This document shows, one piece after another, positions 18,067 to 26,291 of a stretch of 64,000 bases of DNA. Under the pieces are notes generated by a model, which had not been told where the DNA came from, did not search any database, and was given only the letters and a program-made list of their open reading frames with translations. The first letter of the stretch is position 1, and every line of letters begins with the position of its first letter. Position numbers and translations under genes: made by a program. Origin of the DNA: Burkholderia puraquae (GTDB lineage Bacteria > Pseudomonadota > Gammaproteobacteria > Burkholderiales > Burkholderiaceae); NCBI RefSeq assembly GCF_002099195.1, contig NZ_NBYX01000018.1, positions 1 to 64,000 of the forward strand, written 5' to 3'.

Positions 18067-18975
18067 TCAGCCGGCGCGAGCCGGTTGCGCGGCGGTGGCG
18101 ACCGCCGAGCGGCGCCCGAGCACCACGGTGGCGATCACCGCGGCTGCGAACAGCCAAGTCGACGACGTGACCGTTTCGCCGAACAGCAGGGCTGAAAAAG
18201 CGATCGTGAAGAAAATCTGCAGCAATTGCACCTGGCCGACGCGCGCGATGCCGCCCATCGCGAGCCCCGCATACCACGCAAAAAAGCCGATGAATTGCGA
18301 AAAGAGGGTCACGTAGCCGAACGCGAGCCACGTGCGCAGGGCGAGCGGGCCCGGATGCGCGGCATGCTGCATCCAGGCGAGCCAGCCGACCGGCAGCACG
18401 AGGAACGGCGCGGACACGACGAGCGCCCAGCAGATCACCTGCCAGCCGCCGATCTGGCGCGCGAGGCGTGCGCCTTCCGCATAGCCGAGCGCGCCGATGC
18501 CGACCGCGACGAGCATCAGCGCGTCGCCGGCCTGCACGGTGCCGCCGCCGTCGCGCAGCGCGAACGCGATCACGAGCGCGCTACCGGCCACCGCGCTGGC
18601 CCAGAACGCCTTCGACGGCCGCTCGTGCGACAGCCATGCCGCGTACAGCGCGACGAACAGCGGCTGCAGGCCGTTGACCACCGCGCCGTGCGAGGCCGGT
18701 ACGGATTTCATCGCCCACGCGGAGAACACCGGATACGCGATGATCACGCCGGCCGACGTGATCGCGAGGCTTTTCAGTTGCGCGCGGGTCGGCAGCGGCT
18801 CGCGGCGCCACCACAGCAGCAGGCCGGCCGGCACTGCGGCGGCGAGTGCACGGCCGAGCCCGTTGAGCAGCGGATTGAGTTCGGAGACGACGATACGCGT
18901 CATCGGCAGCGTCAGGCTGAAGATCATGACGCCGATGAGGCCGAGCAGCATGCCCCGGGTTTCGCGCGAATTCAT
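18067..18975 (-). CDS. EamA-family (DMT) transporter
   Basis: A 302-residue inner-membrane protein with about ten helices in two EamA repeats. The first includes LIGVMIFSLTLPMTRIVV and SVPASHGAVVNGLQPLFVALYA; the second includes YAGLAMGGIARVGQVQLLQIFFT and LLFGETVTSSTWLFAAAVI. Drug/metabolite transporters of this type commonly export amino acids or related metabolites. Position between the VOC gene (55 bp) and the aminotransferase gene (151 bp), and near a MocR regulator, supports export of the compound handled by the module. The start is ATG 18975 (MNSRETRGML); the frame is open upstream through the VOC gene. Confidence 0.9.
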   Translation of the reverse strand: MNSRETRGMLLGLIGVMIFSLTLPMTRIVVSELNPLLNGLGRALAAAVPAGLLLWWRREPLPTRAQLKSLAITSAGVIIAYPVFSAWAMKSVPASHGAVVNGLQPLFVALYAAWLSHERPSKAFWASAVAGSALVIAFALRDGGGTVQAGDALMLVAVGIGALGYAEGARLARQIGGWQVICWALVVSAPFLVLPVGWLAWMQHAAHPGPLALRTWLAFGYVTLFSQFIGFFAWYAGLAMGGIARVGQVQLLQIFFTIAFSALLFGETVTSSTWLFAAAVIATVVLGRRSAVATAAQPARAG

Positions 18976-19030
18976 GTACTGGGTGTCTCCGTATTGCTGA
19001 GTTCGTGTGATCGAAGCGGCGGCCGGGCGG

Positions 19031-19723
19031 TCAGCGCAGCGTGCGGGCGCCTTGCGGCGTGTCGAATTCCGCGACGAGCGCGGGCGGGCCGTCGCCGGTT
19101 TCGACATCGAGCAGATGGCCGGCACCGAGCCAGTCGAGCTGCTCGCGGATCGTATCCGCACGCGGGTGGACACCCTTGAGCGACTTCAGCGCGACGCCGT
19201 TATCCGGCAGCGATTCGGCTGGATGGCGCGGGCCGTCCCACTGGATCAGCGACGGCGCGAGGCCGTCGCCGGCGCCTTGCCATGCGGGGAACGCGCCGTC
19301 GTCGGGCACCGTGAGGCCCCAGCCCAGGTCGCCGCGCCGCATCGCGACGACCGGCGCGATGCGCGCCGGGTACTGGCGCTGCCACAGCGCGAGCTGGCGC
19401 GGGCGGTCGACGCGCGCGACCCAGTGCGCGAGAAACGGGCCTTGCGCGAGCCGCGCTTGCATGGCTGGATCGTCGAGCCCGAACAGCCGCGCGCGGGGCG
19501 GCTCCGCTCCGTCGCTCGGCGCCGGCGCGTCGGGGTCGATCGCGATCACTTCGAGATAGAGCCCGCCCCACGCGCCGAACAGCGCATTGTGGGTCCGCAT
19601 CAGCGGGTGGCGGCCGCCGCCGGCCGGTTCGATACCGAGCGCGTCGGTAACGTGGCGGACGCCTTCGTCGAGCGTACGCGCGGCGATCACGAGATGGTCG
19701 AGTGTCAGGGAGCGGGCTGGCAT
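19031..19723 (-). CDS. VOC-fold (glyoxalase-like) protein
   Basis: A 230-residue protein starting MPARSLTLDHLVIAARTLDE, the His-containing first strand of a vicinal-oxygen-chelate domain. HNALFGAWGGLYLEVIAIDP supplies a Glu-containing strand of the kind that binds metal, and HWVARVDRPRQLALWQ begins a second half. This is the Glyoxalase_3-like family of unknown chemistry. It is the first gene of the leftward run VOC-EamA-aminotransferase-RidA-PhzF and is divergent from the MocR regulator with 231 bp between starts. A role in processing the module's substrate is inferred from position only. Confidence 0.82.
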   Translation of the reverse strand: MPARSLTLDHLVIAARTLDEGVRHVTDALGIEPAGGGRHPLMRTHNALFGAWGGLYLEVIAIDPDAPAPSDGAEPPRARLFGLDDPAMQARLAQGPFLAHWVARVDRPRQLALWQRQYPARIAPVVAMRRGDLGWGLTVPDDGAFPAWQGAGDGLAPSLIQWDGPRHPAESLPDNGVALKSLKGVHPRADTIREQLDWLGAGHLLDVETGDGPPALVAEFDTPQGARTLR

Positions 19724-19907
19724 GAACGTCGGTCGGGAAGCGAAAGTGTCATGGTGGGCGGGCGATGCGCCGGGCGGTGGCCGGACCGGCCGGCGTGCCG
19801 GCCTGCGATGCAGGCCGGTGGGCGCGGCGCCAGGTGCGGCGGAGCCGGAACGACGGCCGCACGGTCGCCATTCCGGTCAACTGTAATCGTCGGCACCGGC
19901 ACAGTAA

Positions 19908-19943
19908 CGGTACAATCGGTGCGATAGCCTTCGGTACAGTTGG
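19908..19943 (+). promoter_or_regulatory. Direct repeat and -10 box ahead of the MocR gene
   Basis: CGGTACAATCGG (19908-19919) and CGGTACAGTTGG (19932-19943) match at 10 of 12 positions and are 24 bp apart. TACAAT in the first copy also looks like a -10 box. MocR regulators bind paired direct repeats in the gap to a divergent target gene, so these are candidate sites controlling both this gene and the leftward run. Confidence 0.45.
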
Positions 19944-19954
19944 AGTTGCCGCCC

Positions 19955-21415
19955 GTGTCCACCGTTCCTCTCGCCCAGATTCCCGCGCCGCACGATACGG
20001 CCACGCTCACGCTCGTCGACCAGCTTGTCCAGTGGGCGCGACGGCGTATCGACGAGCGCGTGTTCCGGCCCGGCATGCGGATGCCGTCGATCCGCAAGCT
20101 CGCGCTCGACAAGAGCGTGTCGCGCTTCACCGTCGTCGAAGCCTACGAGCGCCTCGTTGCGCAGGGCTACCTCGATTCGCGGCGCGGCTCGGGCTTCTAC
20201 GTGCGCGAGCGCACGGCCGCGGGCCCGCAGCCGGCCGACGGCGTCGCACGCGTGGCGGAGGCCGCGCCCGTGCACAACACGATCGACGTCGTCTGGCTGC
20301 TGCGCAACATGCTGCACACCGCCAGCCCGGAAAAGGGGCCGGGTCTCGGCTACCTGCCGGGCCGCTGGCTCGACGGCGAGCTGATCACCGGCTCGCTGCG
20401 CGCGCTCGGGCGCCAGTCCGGCGCTCAGATGCTCGGCTTCGGCACGCCGCAGGGCTTCCTGCCGCTGCGCCAGCAACTGCAGACACGGCTCGCGGAAGTC
20501 GAGATCGGCGCGAAGCCCGAGCAATTGGTGATGGTGTCGGGCATCACGCAGGCGATCGACCTCATTTCGCGCATCTACGTGCAGCCGGGCGACGCGGTGA
20601 TCGTCGGCGATCCCGCGTGGTTCCAGATGTTCGGCCGCTTCGCGTCGCAGGGCGCGCAGCTCGTCGGCATGCCTTATACGCCCGACGGGCCCGATCTCGA
20701 CGCGCTGGAAACGCTCGTGCAGATGTGGCGGCCGAAGATGCTCGTGATCAATTCGGTGCTGCAGAACCCGACCGGCACGTCGCTGTCGGCCGCGCAGGCG
20801 TTCCGGATCCTGAAGCTCGCGGAGGCGTACGACTTTCTCGTCGTCGAGGACGACGTGTACGGCGACCTGTGCCCGCCGAGCTACCCGGCCACGCGACTCG
20901 CGAGCCTCGACCAGCTGAAGCGCGTGATCTATCTCGGCAGCTATTCGAAGACGCTCGCGGCGAACCTGCGGGTCGGCTATGTCGCCTGCGCGCCGGAGAT
21001 CGCGAAGGCGATCACCGACCAGAAGATGCTGGTCGGGATGACGACGCCGGAGCTCAACGAGCGCGTGCTCTACAAGATCCTGACCGAAGGGCATTACCGG
21101 CGCCACGTCGAGCGCTTGCGCGCGCGACTCGACGGCGTGCGCGACAAGACCGCGCGGATGCTCGAGCGCACCGGGCTGCGGCTGTTCACGATGCCGGCAG
21201 CCGGGATGTTCTTGTGGGCCGACACGGGCGTCGATTCGGACGCGCTCGCGGCCGCCGCGCACGAGGAAGGATTCCTGCTGACGCCGGGGAGCCTCTTCTC
21301 GCCTCAGCAGTCGTCGTCGACATGGACGCGCTTCAACGTCGCGAACTGCGGCGATCCGGCGCTGCCGGGTTTTCTCGCGCGCTATATCGAGTCGGCGGCG
21401 CGGCGCGCGTCGTGA
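19955..21415 (+). CDS. MocR-type GntR regulator with aminotransferase domain
   Basis: 486 residues. An N-terminal GntR winged helix (about 20-85: RVFRPGMRMPSIRKLALDKS, then SRFTVVEAYERLVAQGYL and RRGSGFYV) is fused to a fold-type I aminotransferase domain. The PLP Lys is in LGSYSKTLAANLRVGY, with VVEDDVYGDLCPP and NPTGTSLSAAQ also present. MocR proteins use PLP or an external aldimine as the signal and often regulate EamA exporters or PLP-linked enzymes. The gene is divergent from a run that contains both. I take GTG 19955 as start (GGAG nine bases upstream); TTG 19940 is an alternative. Confidence 0.93.
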   Translation: MSTVPLAQIPAPHDTATLTLVDQLVQWARRRIDERVFRPGMRMPSIRKLALDKSVSRFTVVEAYERLVAQGYLDSRRGSGFYVRERTAAGPQPADGVARVAEAAPVHNTIDVVWLLRNMLHTASPEKGPGLGYLPGRWLDGELITGSLRALGRQSGAQMLGFGTPQGFLPLRQQLQTRLAEVEIGAKPEQLVMVSGITQAIDLISRIYVQPGDAVIVGDPAWFQMFGRFASQGAQLVGMPYTPDGPDLDALETLVQMWRPKMLVINSVLQNPTGTSLSAAQAFRILKLAEAYDFLVVEDDVYGDLCPPSYPATRLASLDQLKRVIYLGSYSKTLAANLRVGYVACAPEIAKAITDQKMLVGMTTPELNERVLYKILTEGHYRRHVERLRARLDGVRDKTARMLERTGLRLFTMPAAGMFLWADTGVDSDALAAAAHEEGFLLTPGSLFSPQQSSSTWTRFNVANCGDPALPGFLARYIESAARRAS

Positions 21416-21433
21416 CGGGGCGGCACGCCGCCC

Positions 21434-21461
21434 CTTGAAATCCGGTCGCCCGGCCCCAGAT
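21434..21461 (+). promoter_or_regulatory. Sigma-32-type heat-shock promoter of htpG
   Basis: CTTGAAA (21434-21440), 13 bp, then CCCCAGAT (21454-21461). The E. coli sigma-32 consensus is CTTGAAA, 11-16 bp, CCCCATNT, so the -35 is perfect and the -10 differs at one fixed base. It lies 110 bp before htpG, a known heat-shock gene. Confidence 0.8.
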
Positions 21462-21571
21462 ACCCGCGCAAACCGCTTGCGCCAGGCGGTCGTCCTTGAC
21501 GGGCCCTCCGGCATCGCGCGCCGGGCGCCCGCGCCACACCATTCAAGTTCAAGTAAGAGGAAACAGTATCC

Positions 21572-23470
21572 ATGGCACACGAAACGATGAGCTTTCAGGC
21601 AGAGGTCAAGCAACTTCTCCACCTGATGATTCATTCGCTCTACAGCAACAAGGAAATTTTCCTGCGCGAACTGGTGTCGAACGCGTCCGACGCGGCCGAC
21701 AAGCTGCGTTTCGAAGGACTCGCGGACAACGCGCTGTACGAGAACGATCCGAACCTGCGCATCCGCATCGGCTTCGACAAGGCCGCACGCACGATCACGA
21801 TCGACGACAACGGCATCGGCATGAGCCGCGACGAGGCGATCGCGAACCTCGGCACGATCGCGCGCTCGGGCACCAAGGAATTCTTCACGAAGCTGTCCGG
21901 CGACCAGCAGAAGGACGCGGCGCTGATCGGCCAGTTCGGCGTGGGCTTCTACTCGGGCTTCATCGTTGCCGACAAGATCACCGTCGAGACGCGCCGCGCC
22001 GGCCTGCCGGCGAACGAAGCCGTGCGCTGGGAAAGCGCGGGCGAGGGCGACTTCACGATCGACGCGATCGAGCGCGCGCAGCGCGGCACGACGATCACGC
22101 TGCACCTGCGCGAAGGCGAGGACGAGCTGCTGTCGTCGCACCGCCTGAAGTCGATCATCCAGAAGTATTCCGATCACATCGCGCTGCCGATCCTGATGCA
22201 GAAGGAAGAGTGGGATCAGGAAAAGGGCGAGATGGTCGTGAAGGACGAGGACGAGACCGTCAACCAGGCGAGCGCGCTGTGGACGCGTTCGAAGAGCGAC
22301 GTCACCGACGAGCAGTACACGCAGTTCTACCAGCACATCGCGCACGACCACCAGGATCCGCTCACGTGGACGCACAACCGCGTCGAGGGCCGCAGCGAAT
22401 ACACGCAGCTGCTGTTCGTGCCGGCGCACGCGCCGTTCGACCTGTGGAACCGCGACTACCGCGGCGGCCTGAAGCTGTACGTGAAGCGCGTGTTCATCAT
22501 GGACGACGCCGAGCAGCTGCTGCCGCAATACCTGCGCTTCGTGAAGGGCGTGGTCGATTCGGCCGACCTGCCGCTGAACGTGTCGCGTGAAATCCTGCAG
22601 GAAAGCCGCGACGTGAAGGCGATCCGCGAAGGCGTGACGAAGCGCGCGCTGTCGATGCTCGAGGAACTCGCGAACGCGGAAGACGATGCCGGCAAGGAGA
22701 AGTACAAGACGTTCTGGAACGCGTTCGGCCAGGTGCTGAAGGAAGGCCTCGGCGAGGATCACGCGAACCGCGAGCGCATCGCGAAGCTGCTGCGCTTCGC
22801 ATCGACGCACGGCGACACCGATGCGCAGGACGTGTCGCTCGCCGACTACGTGTCGCGCATGAAGCCGGAGCAGAGCAAGATCTACTACGTGACCGCCGAT
22901 ACGTGGCAGGCCGCGAAGAACAGCCCGCATCTGGAAGTGTTCCGCAAGAAGGGCGTCGAGGTGCTGCTGCTGACCGATCGCGTCGACGAATGGATGCTGT
23001 CGTTCCTGCATGAATTCGACGGCAAGCCGCTCGCGAGCGTGGCACGCGGCGATCTCGACCTCGGCGAGTTGAACGACGAGGAGAAGAAGGCGCAGGAGCA
23101 GGCGGGCGAGGCGATCAAGCCGGTCGTCGAGAAGATGAAGGAAGCGCTCGGCGACAAGGTGAAGGAAGTGCGCGTCACGTTCCGCCTGACCGATTCCCCG
23201 TCGTGCCTCGTCGCGGACGACAACGACATGAGCGGCTACTTGCAGCGGATGCTGAAAGCGGCTGGTCAGAACGCGCCGGCGATGCAGCCGATCCTCGAGA
23301 TCAACCCGGAGCACGCGCTCGTGAAGCAGCTGAACGCCGAGAGCGCCAACTTCGGCGACTGGTGCCATCTGCTGTTCGACCAGGCATTGCTGGCCGAAGG
23401 CGGGATGCTCGACGATCCGGCGAGCTTCGTGAAGCGAACCAACGCGCTGCTGCTGTCGCGCACTGCGTGA
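21572..23470 (+). CDS. htpG: Hsp90 chaperone HtpG
   Basis: A 632-residue bacterial Hsp90 (E. coli 624). The GHKL ATPase domain shows [29 protein letters not shown], and the [13 protein letters not shown] lid segment. The middle domain shows [20 protein letters not shown] with the catalytic-loop Arg, and the C-terminal dimerisation domain ends [16 protein letters not shown] and beyond. It is a cytoplasmic ATP-dependent chaperone that works with DnaK on late folding. AGAGGAAACAGTATCC precedes ATG 21572. It sits behind the sigma-32-type promoter, and its stop overlaps the GTG start of ubiC (GTGA). Confidence 0.98.
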   Translation: MAHETMSFQAEVKQLLHLMIHSLYSNKEIFLRELVSNASDAADKLRFEGLADNALYENDPNLRIRIGFDKAARTITIDDNGIGMSRDEAIANLGTIARSGTKEFFTKLSGDQQKDAALIGQFGVGFYSGFIVADKITVETRRAGLPANEAVRWESAGEGDFTIDAIERAQRGTTITLHLREGEDELLSSHRLKSIIQKYSDHIALPILMQKEEWDQEKGEMVVKDEDETVNQASALWTRSKSDVTDEQYTQFYQHIAHDHQDPLTWTHNRVEGRSEYTQLLFVPAHAPFDLWNRDYRGGLKLYVKRVFIMDDAEQLLPQYLRFVKGVVDSADLPLNVSREILQESRDVKAIREGVTKRALSMLEELANAEDDAGKEKYKTFWNAFGQVLKEGLGEDHANRERIAKLLRFASTHGDTDAQDVSLADYVSRMKPEQSKIYYVTADTWQAAKNSPHLEVFRKKGVEVLLLTDRVDEWMLSFLHEFDGKPLASVARGDLDLGELNDEEKKAQEQAGEAIKPVVEKMKEALGDKVKEVRVTFRLTDSPSCLVADDNDMSGYLQRMLKAAGQNAPAMQPILEINPEHALVKQLNAESANFGDWCHLLFDQALLAEGGMLDDPASFVKRTNALLLSRTA

Positions 23471-24060
23471 GCACGCGGATCCGATTCGACGGCGCACAGG
23501 CGGGCTGGCGCGCAATGCCCCGGCCCGGCTGCACGCTCGACCAGCGCGACTGGCTGACGCGCGGCGGTTCGCTGACCGCGCATCTCGCGCGGCTCGGCAG
23601 CGTGAGCGTGCGCGTGACGCGCGAGGCCGTCGACTGTCCGTGGTTCGACGAGCCCGACGCGCTCGCTAGTGCGCCGCGCGCGCCGATGTGGGTGCGCGAG
23701 GTGATCCTGTCGGTCGACGGCACGCCGTACGTCGCCGCGCACAGCATCGCGCCGCTCGCGGCCAGCAAGGGGGTATGGCAGGCGATGCGGCGGTTGCGCA
23801 CGCGGCCGCTCGCGGAGCTGCTGTACAGCGATCCGCAGGTCGAGCGCTCGGCGCTCGTCAGCCGGCGCGTGATCGCCGGTCATCCGCTGTATGCGCTCGC
23901 GAGCCATGCGTTGCAGGGTGCGCGGGCGCCACACGCGTTCGTCGCGCGGCGCTCGGTGTTCCAGCGGCACGGCAAGCCGTTGATGGTCACCGAGTGCATG
24001 CTGCCGGCGCTGTGGCGCCATCTCGACGCGCATGGCGACGGGCCGCGCGGAGCCGCGTGA
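23467..24060 (+). CDS. ubiC: Chorismate--pyruvate lyase
   Basis: A 197-residue UbiC, which cleaves chorismate to 4-hydroxybenzoate and pyruvate, the first committed step of ubiquinone synthesis. Typical features are [16 protein letters not shown], the [20 protein letters not shown]-like strand (here MWVREV), and the C-terminal [19 protein letters not shown] segment with the catalytic-site Arg and Glu. The start is GTG 23467 inside the htpG stop, implying translational coupling; no ATG fits. Its own stop overlaps the next gene's start (TGATG). ubiA is not in the window. Confidence 0.93.
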   Translation: MSTRIRFDGAQAGWRAMPRPGCTLDQRDWLTRGGSLTAHLARLGSVSVRVTREAVDCPWFDEPDALASAPRAPMWVREVILSVDGTPYVAAHSIAPLAASKGVWQAMRRLRTRPLAELLYSDPQVERSALVSRRVIAGHPLYALASHALQGARAPHAFVARRSVFQRHGKPLMVTECMLPALWRHLDAHGDGPRGAA

Positions 24061-24536
24061 TGCTGCAAGGCTTTGCGCCGGTCGTCGGGCCGAACACGCA
24101 CACGATGATTCTCGGCAGCTTTCCGGGCGAGGCGTCGCTCGATGCCGCGCAGTACTACGCGCATCCGCGCAACCAGTTCTGGCGGTTGCTCGGTGCGGTG
24201 CTCGGCGAGCCCGGGCTGCACGAGCTTGCGTATGACGCGCGCCTCGAGCGCGTGCTGTCGCACGGCATCGGCATCTGGGACGTGCTCGATGCCTGCCATC
24301 GGCAAGGCAGTCTCGATTCCGCGATTCGCAATGCGAAGCCGAACGACTTCGCGTCGTTGCGCGAGCATGCGCCGTTGCTGAAGAAGGTGTGTTTCAACGG
24401 GAAGACAGCGGGGCGCTTTGCCGACGTGATCGGGCAGGCCGGGTATGAAACGCTGGTGCTGCCGTCGTCGAGCCCGGCGAATGCGATGTTGTCGTTCGAG
24501 CAGAAATTGCAACTCTGGCGCGCGATCAACCTGTAG
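24060..24536 (+). CDS. Uracil-DNA-glycosylase-superfamily DNA glycosylase (deoxyinosine type)
   Basis: 158 residues of the UDG superfamily, closest in pattern to the DNA-deoxyinosine glycosylase group. It shows ILGSFPGEASLDAAQYYAHP (active-site loop), NQFWRLLGAVLGE, the VLSHGIGIWDVLDACHR segment, and the PSSSPANAM closing motif. Such enzymes excise deaminated bases (hypoxanthine, sometimes uracil). The start ATG overlaps the ubiC stop, so translation is coupled. Bases 24176-24361 of this gene are present again at 25477-25662 with four differences. This copy is complete and probably functional. Confidence 0.87.
   Translation: MLQGFAPVVGPNTHTMILGSFPGEASLDAAQYYAHPRNQFWRLLGAVLGEPGLHELAYDARLERVLSHGIGIWDVLDACHRQGSLDSAIRNAKPNDFASLREHAPLLKKVCFNGKTAGRFADVIGQAGYETLVLPSSSPANAMLSFEQKLQLWRAINL
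24176..24361 (+). repeat. Direct repeat, copy 1 (inside the glycosylase gene)
   Basis: 186 bp matching 25477-25662 at 182 positions in the same orientation. It covers codons about 40-101 of the intact glycosylase gene. Matching stops abruptly at both ends. Confidence 0.93.
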
Positions 24537-24620
24537 CGTGTCAGGCAGCGGGCTTCCTCGCTCGCTGCTTGCCGTGGGACCGGATCACTCCCCATGCACC
24601 GCGCGCGGAGTGGGATCAGC

Positions 24621-25316
24621 CTACAACGTGACCCCGTCCAGTTCCGCATATGTGCGATGCAGCCATACCTTGACGCGCTGCCGCTCCAGCAAGCCGAGCC
24701 CGGTGGCGGCACGGTCCGGATGATTGACTGCCGCCCAGAAGCTGGCGCTCTGTCGATCGATCTTCTGCATGGTCGTATCGGGCAGGCGGCGCAGCGTTAT
24801 CACGCTGGCGCCAAGCCCTTCGGCCCGTTCGCGCTCGCCGGATGCCTCCAGAATCTCGAAACGATCGCCGCGCACTTCGTTTAGCACGAGTATCAGCTTG
24901 ATTCGTCCGCCGAACTCGTCGAGCCACCGCCGCAACAGGTCGACCGAATCGCGTCCGGTGTCCATGACGTGCCACCACGTGAGCGTGAGGTTGTGTTCTT
25001 CGGCAAAACCGAACACGTCCGAATCGTCGAGCCATTCGGCGAGTGCCCGCTGCGTCTGGGCGGCGAGATCGACCAGAATGCGTCGCTGCGGATCTTCGAC
25101 GGCCGATTCCAGGACGGGATCGAGGCTGTCATGCTGGTCGAGAACGGCAGGCGCGGCGAAGTCGGAGTAGAACCGCAGCAGCGCGCCATGCGATCGGTCG
25201 GTATCGAAGCCCAGGAAGGGCACGCTCCGATCGATGAAATACTGGGCTAGCACGCGAGCGGCGAGCGATTTGCCCACGCCGCCTTTTTCCCCGCCGATGA
25301 AGTGGATGTGGCTCAT
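24621..25316 (-). CDS. Orphan ParA/MinD-like P-loop ATPase
   Basis: A 231-residue protein with a deviant Walker A, FIGGEKGGVGKSLAARVLAQ near residues 6-25, typical of the ParA/MinD superfamily. FLGFDTDRSHGALLRFYSD follows (switch I region), and RILVDLAAQTQR is a Walker B-like strand. It resembles plasmid TraL/MobD-type and other accessory ATPases more than chromosomal ParA; this is recollection, not a search. No ParB, centromere-like repeats or other mobilisation genes are adjacent. It is convergent with the glycosylase gene, lies between the two copies of the 186-bp repeat, and its surroundings are visibly less GC-rich than the core genes. It probably arrived by transfer. Function unknown. 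Confidence 0.82.
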   Translation of the reverse strand: MSHIHFIGGEKGGVGKSLAARVLAQYFIDRSVPFLGFDTDRSHGALLRFYSDFAAPAVLDQHDSLDPVLESAVEDPQRRILVDLAAQTQRALAEWLDDSDVFGFAEEHNLTLTWWHVMDTGRDSVDLLRRWLDEFGGRIKLILVLNEVRGDRFEILEASGERERAEGLGASVITLRRLPDTTMQKIDRQSASFWAAVNHPDRAATGLGLLERQRVKVWLHRTYAELDGVTL

Positions 25317-25714
25317 GCTTACGGATCCCGTGTGGTGGAGCTGGTGTGGCTGAAACCGACGTTAGCCGGTTTCGGTGACGTAACGACGAAACAGCTCACG
25401 TCGAAACGAAATGCGTGCGTGGCAGCAGCATGCTGTGTGATCGACAGGGGTGTCAAACCGGACAAAATATCAATCGGTTCTGGCGGTTGCTCGGTGCGGT
25501 GCTCGGTGAGCCCGGGCTGCACGAGCTTGCGTATGACGCGCGCCTCGAGTGCGTGCTGTCGCACGGCATCGGCATCCGGGACGTGCTCGATGCCTGCCAT
25601 CGGCAACGCAGTCTCGATTCCGCGATTCGCAATGCGAAGCCGAACGACTTCGCGTCGTTGCGGAGGTTCGAATTCACTTGCCGATCGGGCAAGCGAGCAT
25701 ATCGCGCCTGATGC
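25317..25714. other. Gap of about 400 bp: leader of the ParA-like gene and a gene remnant
   Basis: From 25317 to 25476 there is relatively A+T-rich non-coding sequence, including GAAACCG/CGGTTTC (25352-25358, 25367-25373), a small stem that could serve the ParA-like gene. Then comes the glycosylase remnant (25477-25662). A hairpin CTTGCC/GGCAAG follows at 25677-25693, just past the stop of the leftward gene at 25715, as a weak terminator candidate. Confidence 0.6.
25477..25662 (+). pseudogene. Internal fragment of the glycosylase gene (direct repeat, copy 2)
   Basis: 182 of 186 bases match 24176-24361. The differences are at copy positions 25507, 25550, 25577 and 25607 (C to T, C to T, T to C, G to C relative to the intact gene). 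It keeps codons about 40-101 in frame but lacks the start, the active-site loop and the 3' third, so it cannot encode the enzyme. The substitutions at 25550, 25577 and 25607 are non-synonymous (Arg to Cys, Trp to Arg, Gly to Arg), as expected for a decaying remnant. Confidence 0.92.
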
Positions 25715-25969
25715 TCAATCGTCCTTGCCCCATCGCCATTTGGGCGTCTCTCCCTTGATCCAGCACACCGCGGTCAGCAGCGCGACCAACGCGACGATGC
25801 AGGCACCGTACGCAATCGGCGACCGGCGCGGCGGCAGCAGCCACACGCTTGCAATGACCCCGATCGCGAACAGCAACAACACGACCCAGCCCTGCCACGC
25901 GACAGGCAATCCCCAGCCCCAGCCGTAGCGTTTGGCCGGAAACCAGATCTTCTTGTCGTTCGAGGCCAT
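25715..25969 (-). CDS. Small membrane protein of unknown function
   Basis: An 84-residue protein starting MASNDKKIWFPAKRYGWGWG, followed by two hydrophobic helices (about 21-43 and 50-70) separated by PPRRSPIAYG, and a basic/acidic tail ending WRWGKDD. The WFPAKRYGWGWGLP start resembles a widespread short conserved membrane family without known role. GATGAGGAACCAC before ATG 25969 is a good ribosome binding site, so the gene is likely real. It follows the antitoxin-like gene by 25 bp and is probably cotranscribed with it. Confidence 0.75.
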   Translation of the reverse strand: MASNDKKIWFPAKRYGWGWGLPVAWQGWVVLLLFAIGVIASVWLLPPRRSPIAYGACIVALVALLTAVCWIKGETPKWRWGKDD

Positions 25970-25994
25970 GTGGTTCCTCATCGTCGGATGATTG

Positions 25995-26291
25995 TTACGC
26001 GGGCTTCTTGTCAGCGAGTGTGTCGCTGGCGAACACCCATCGCGTCGAGCCGGCGTTCCAGCCGCACGCGAGCACGTCGGATGACGAAACATACCGGCCC
26101 GTGCATAGCGCCTCGTCGCGGGCTGCAATGCCACGTGCGATGAACTCGCTTCGAAGCCGGCCACACGCGATGCCTTCACCGATCAATTGCTCGACGAAGC
26201 TTGACGGCGTTTCGCCGTCACGCAGGCCGCGTTCGGCAACGGTGAGCAGTTCAGGATCGGCGGGGATGGATGGACAGGTGGCGGTATTCAT
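25995..26291 (-). CDS. Antitoxin-like protein (YlcI/YnfO or ParD type), no partner toxin
   Basis: 98 residues. The N-terminal 65 look like a ribbon-helix-helix-style regulator: ELLTVAERGLRDGETPSSFV followed by EFIARGIAARDEALCTGRYV and SSSDVLA, as in YlcI/YnfO and ParD-like antitoxins. The C-terminal 25 residues (from GWNAGSTRW) do not fit that family, so the end may be frameshifted or recombined. No RelE/ParE-type toxin gene is adjacent; the next gene is a small membrane protein. It may be a solitary remnant of a toxin-antitoxin pair or a regulator. The assignment is tentative. Confidence 0.55.
   Translation of the reverse strand: MNTATCPSIPADPELLTVAERGLRDGETPSSFVEQLIGEGIACGRLRSEFIARGIAARDEALCTGRYVSSSDVLACGWNAGSTRWVFASDTLADKKPA

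Noticed and set aside
19877-23515. A 1212-codon minus-strand open frame across the MocR and htpG genes
   Set aside because: Shadow frame of two well-identified proteins; same composition artefact, and no ribosome binding site or domain.
24621-25316. The ParA-like gene as the chromosomal partition locus
   Set aside because: No parB, no parS repeats and no gid/rsmG neighbours; the protein looks like an accessory ATPase.
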